NCBI GenBank assembly: GCA_002697225.1
Contig: NZUQ01000106.1
Coordinates: 18,196 to 25,052, forward strand
DNA: 6,857 nucleotides
Source: Candidatus Poribacteria bacterium
GTDB taxonomy: Bacteria; Poribacteria; WGA-4E; UBA9662
Reading direction: 5' to 3'
Numbering within the stretch: position 1 is the first letter of the stretch; the number at the start of each line of letters is the position of its first letter. A program made the position numbers and the translations under genes. The notes under the pieces were generated by a model. That model worked only from the letters and a program-made list of their open reading frames with translations. It was not told where the DNA came from and did not search any database. Shown in pieces: positions 6,166 through 6,857 of the stretch.

Positions 6166-6857
6166 TAATCTGTGTCAAATCGTATTTTCATTGCTGCTGC
6201 GTGTCCTTTGAGTCCTTCGACATGAGCCAATTTGGTAACAGCAGGTGTGACCTCTTTTAAAGCTGCTTTGGTATAATGGATCAAACTGGTTTTTTTGATG
6301 AAATCGTCGACACTTAGCGGAGAGGCGTATTTTGCTGTTCCACCTGTCGGTAAAATGTGATTTGGTCCGGCAATGTAATCACCAACCGATTCCGGTGTGA
6401 ACTTCCCAATCATAATGGCTCCAGCGTTTCGGATATTGCCGAGCCATTCCCATGGCTCGGCAATATCTAGCTCAACATGTTCAGGTGCAATATGGTTCGC
6501 TAGGCTTATTGCTTGGTCAAGGTTTTCAACAATAAAGGCGGCACCATAGTTTTCAAAAGCGCCGATTATTTCTTTCTGACGAGGAAGATTGGCTACTTGA
6601 GAAACAATTTGTGACTGAACTGCCTTGGCGATTTTCTTTGAGACGGTTACTAAAATTGCAGAAGAATCCTCGCCGTGTTCGGCTTGAGATATAAGATCAG
6701 CAGCAATATGTGATGGATTTGCTTGTTCGTCCGCGATGACTAAAACTTCGCTGGGCCCAGCGATCTTATCAATGTCAATTAAGCCGTGTACCTCTTTCTT
6801 AGCGACTTGGACGTACAGGTTTCCCGGCCCCACTGCTTTATCTACTTTTGCAATTGT
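6165..6857 (-). CDS. hisD: Histidinol dehydrogenase, C-terminal half (cut by right edge)
   Basis: The frame is open to the window edge and supplies the last 230 residues of a protein of about 430. The GTG at 6833 is an internal valine of the conserved VDKAVGPGNLYV, not a start. Histidinol dehydrogenase carries out the last two NAD-dependent oxidations of histidine synthesis, L-histidinol to L-histidine, in the cytoplasm. All key residues of this half are present, numbered from the edge: zinc ligands Gln58 and His61 in SQAEHG, catalytic Glu126-His127 in APEHVEL, zinc ligand Asp160 in VGDYIAGPNHILPTGGTA, and zinc ligand His219 in HVEGLKGHAAAM. IDKIAGPSEVLVIAD is also diagnostic. The gene converges on the FG-GAP gene with 41 bp between stop codons. 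Residues 131-142 are encoded by a perfect inverted repeat, described separately. Identification is very secure. Confidence 0.95.
   Translation of the reverse strand, partial: TIAKVDKAVGPGNLYVQVAKKEVHGLIDIDKIAGPSEVLVIADEQANPSHIAADLISQAEHGEDSSAILVTVSKKIAKAVQSQIVSQVANLPRQKEIIGAFENYGAAFIVENLDQAISLANHIAPEHVELDIAEPWEWLGNIRNAGAIMIGKFTPESVGDYIAGPNHILPTGGTAKYASPLSVDDFIKKTSLIHYTKAALKEVTPAVTKLAHVEGLKGHAAAMKIRFDTD
6432..6467 (-). repeat. Perfect 16-bp inverted repeat with 4-nt loop inside hisD
   Basis: GATATTGCCGAGCCAT (6432-6447) is followed by TCCC and then its exact reverse complement (6452-6467). The 36-bp unit is exactly 12 codons in the hisD frame, encoding DIAEPWEWLGNI. In the hisD mRNA the loop reads GGGA, a GNRA tetraloop, so the sense RNA should form a very stable hairpin about 265 nt before the stop codon. 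The protein lines up with other HisD sequences here without an obvious insertion. Confidence 0.9.

Noticed and set aside
6831..6833. GTG as a start codon of a short 222-residue HisD-like gene
   Set aside because: The frame stays open to the window edge and the upstream residues continue the conserved VDKAVGPGN motif, so the gene is simply cut by the edge.
1..6857. Defence system, phage, transposon or CRISPR content
   Set aside because: All long frames belong to metabolic enzymes or a secreted repeat protein; no transposase, integrase, nuclease, direct-repeat array or target-site duplication was seen.

Overview
This 6.86 kb window looks like bacterial chromosomal DNA of moderate GC content, most likely from a Candidatus Poribacteria-type or related FCB-like lineage. 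That guess rests on one secreted protein. Its C-terminal domain carries the NYPNPFNPETWIPFQL...SGVYFYRL signature, and the ETWIP variant is one I associate from memory with poribacterial proteins. No rRNA, tRNA or taxonomic marker is present to confirm it.

Layout. (1) Positions 1-2800, minus strand: three dehydrogenase or reductase genes in a row, transcribed right to left. They are a Gfo/Idh/MocA-family oxidoreductase, an aldo/keto reductase, and a D-2-hydroxyacid dehydrogenase that runs off the left edge. A very good sigma70-type promoter (TTGACC, 17 bp, TGC-TACAAT) sits about 40 bp upstream of the first gene, so the set is probably an operon for sugar, polyol or carboxylate catabolism. (2) About 2801-3285: a 485-bp divergent intergenic region with this promoter on one side and a weaker candidate for the right-hand gene on the other. 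(3) 3286-6123, plus strand: a large exported protein with a signal peptide, 14 FG-GAP repeats (compatible with two seven-bladed beta-propellers) and a C-terminal T9SS/FlgD-like sorting domain. (4) 6165-6857, minus strand: the C-terminal half of histidinol dehydrogenase (hisD), convergent with the FG-GAP gene and cut by the right edge.

The genes do not form one obvious pathway: a catabolic-type operon, a cell-surface protein and an amino-acid biosynthesis gene lie side by side. No mobile element, CRISPR array or defence system was seen. The most unusual sequence feature is a perfect 16-bp inverted repeat inside the hisD coding region, exactly 12 codons long, whose sense RNA would fold into a hairpin capped by a GNRA tetraloop. 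Second is an 8-G homopolymer just before the probable TTG start of the hydroxyacid dehydrogenase, where one extra G would put an upstream ATG in frame.
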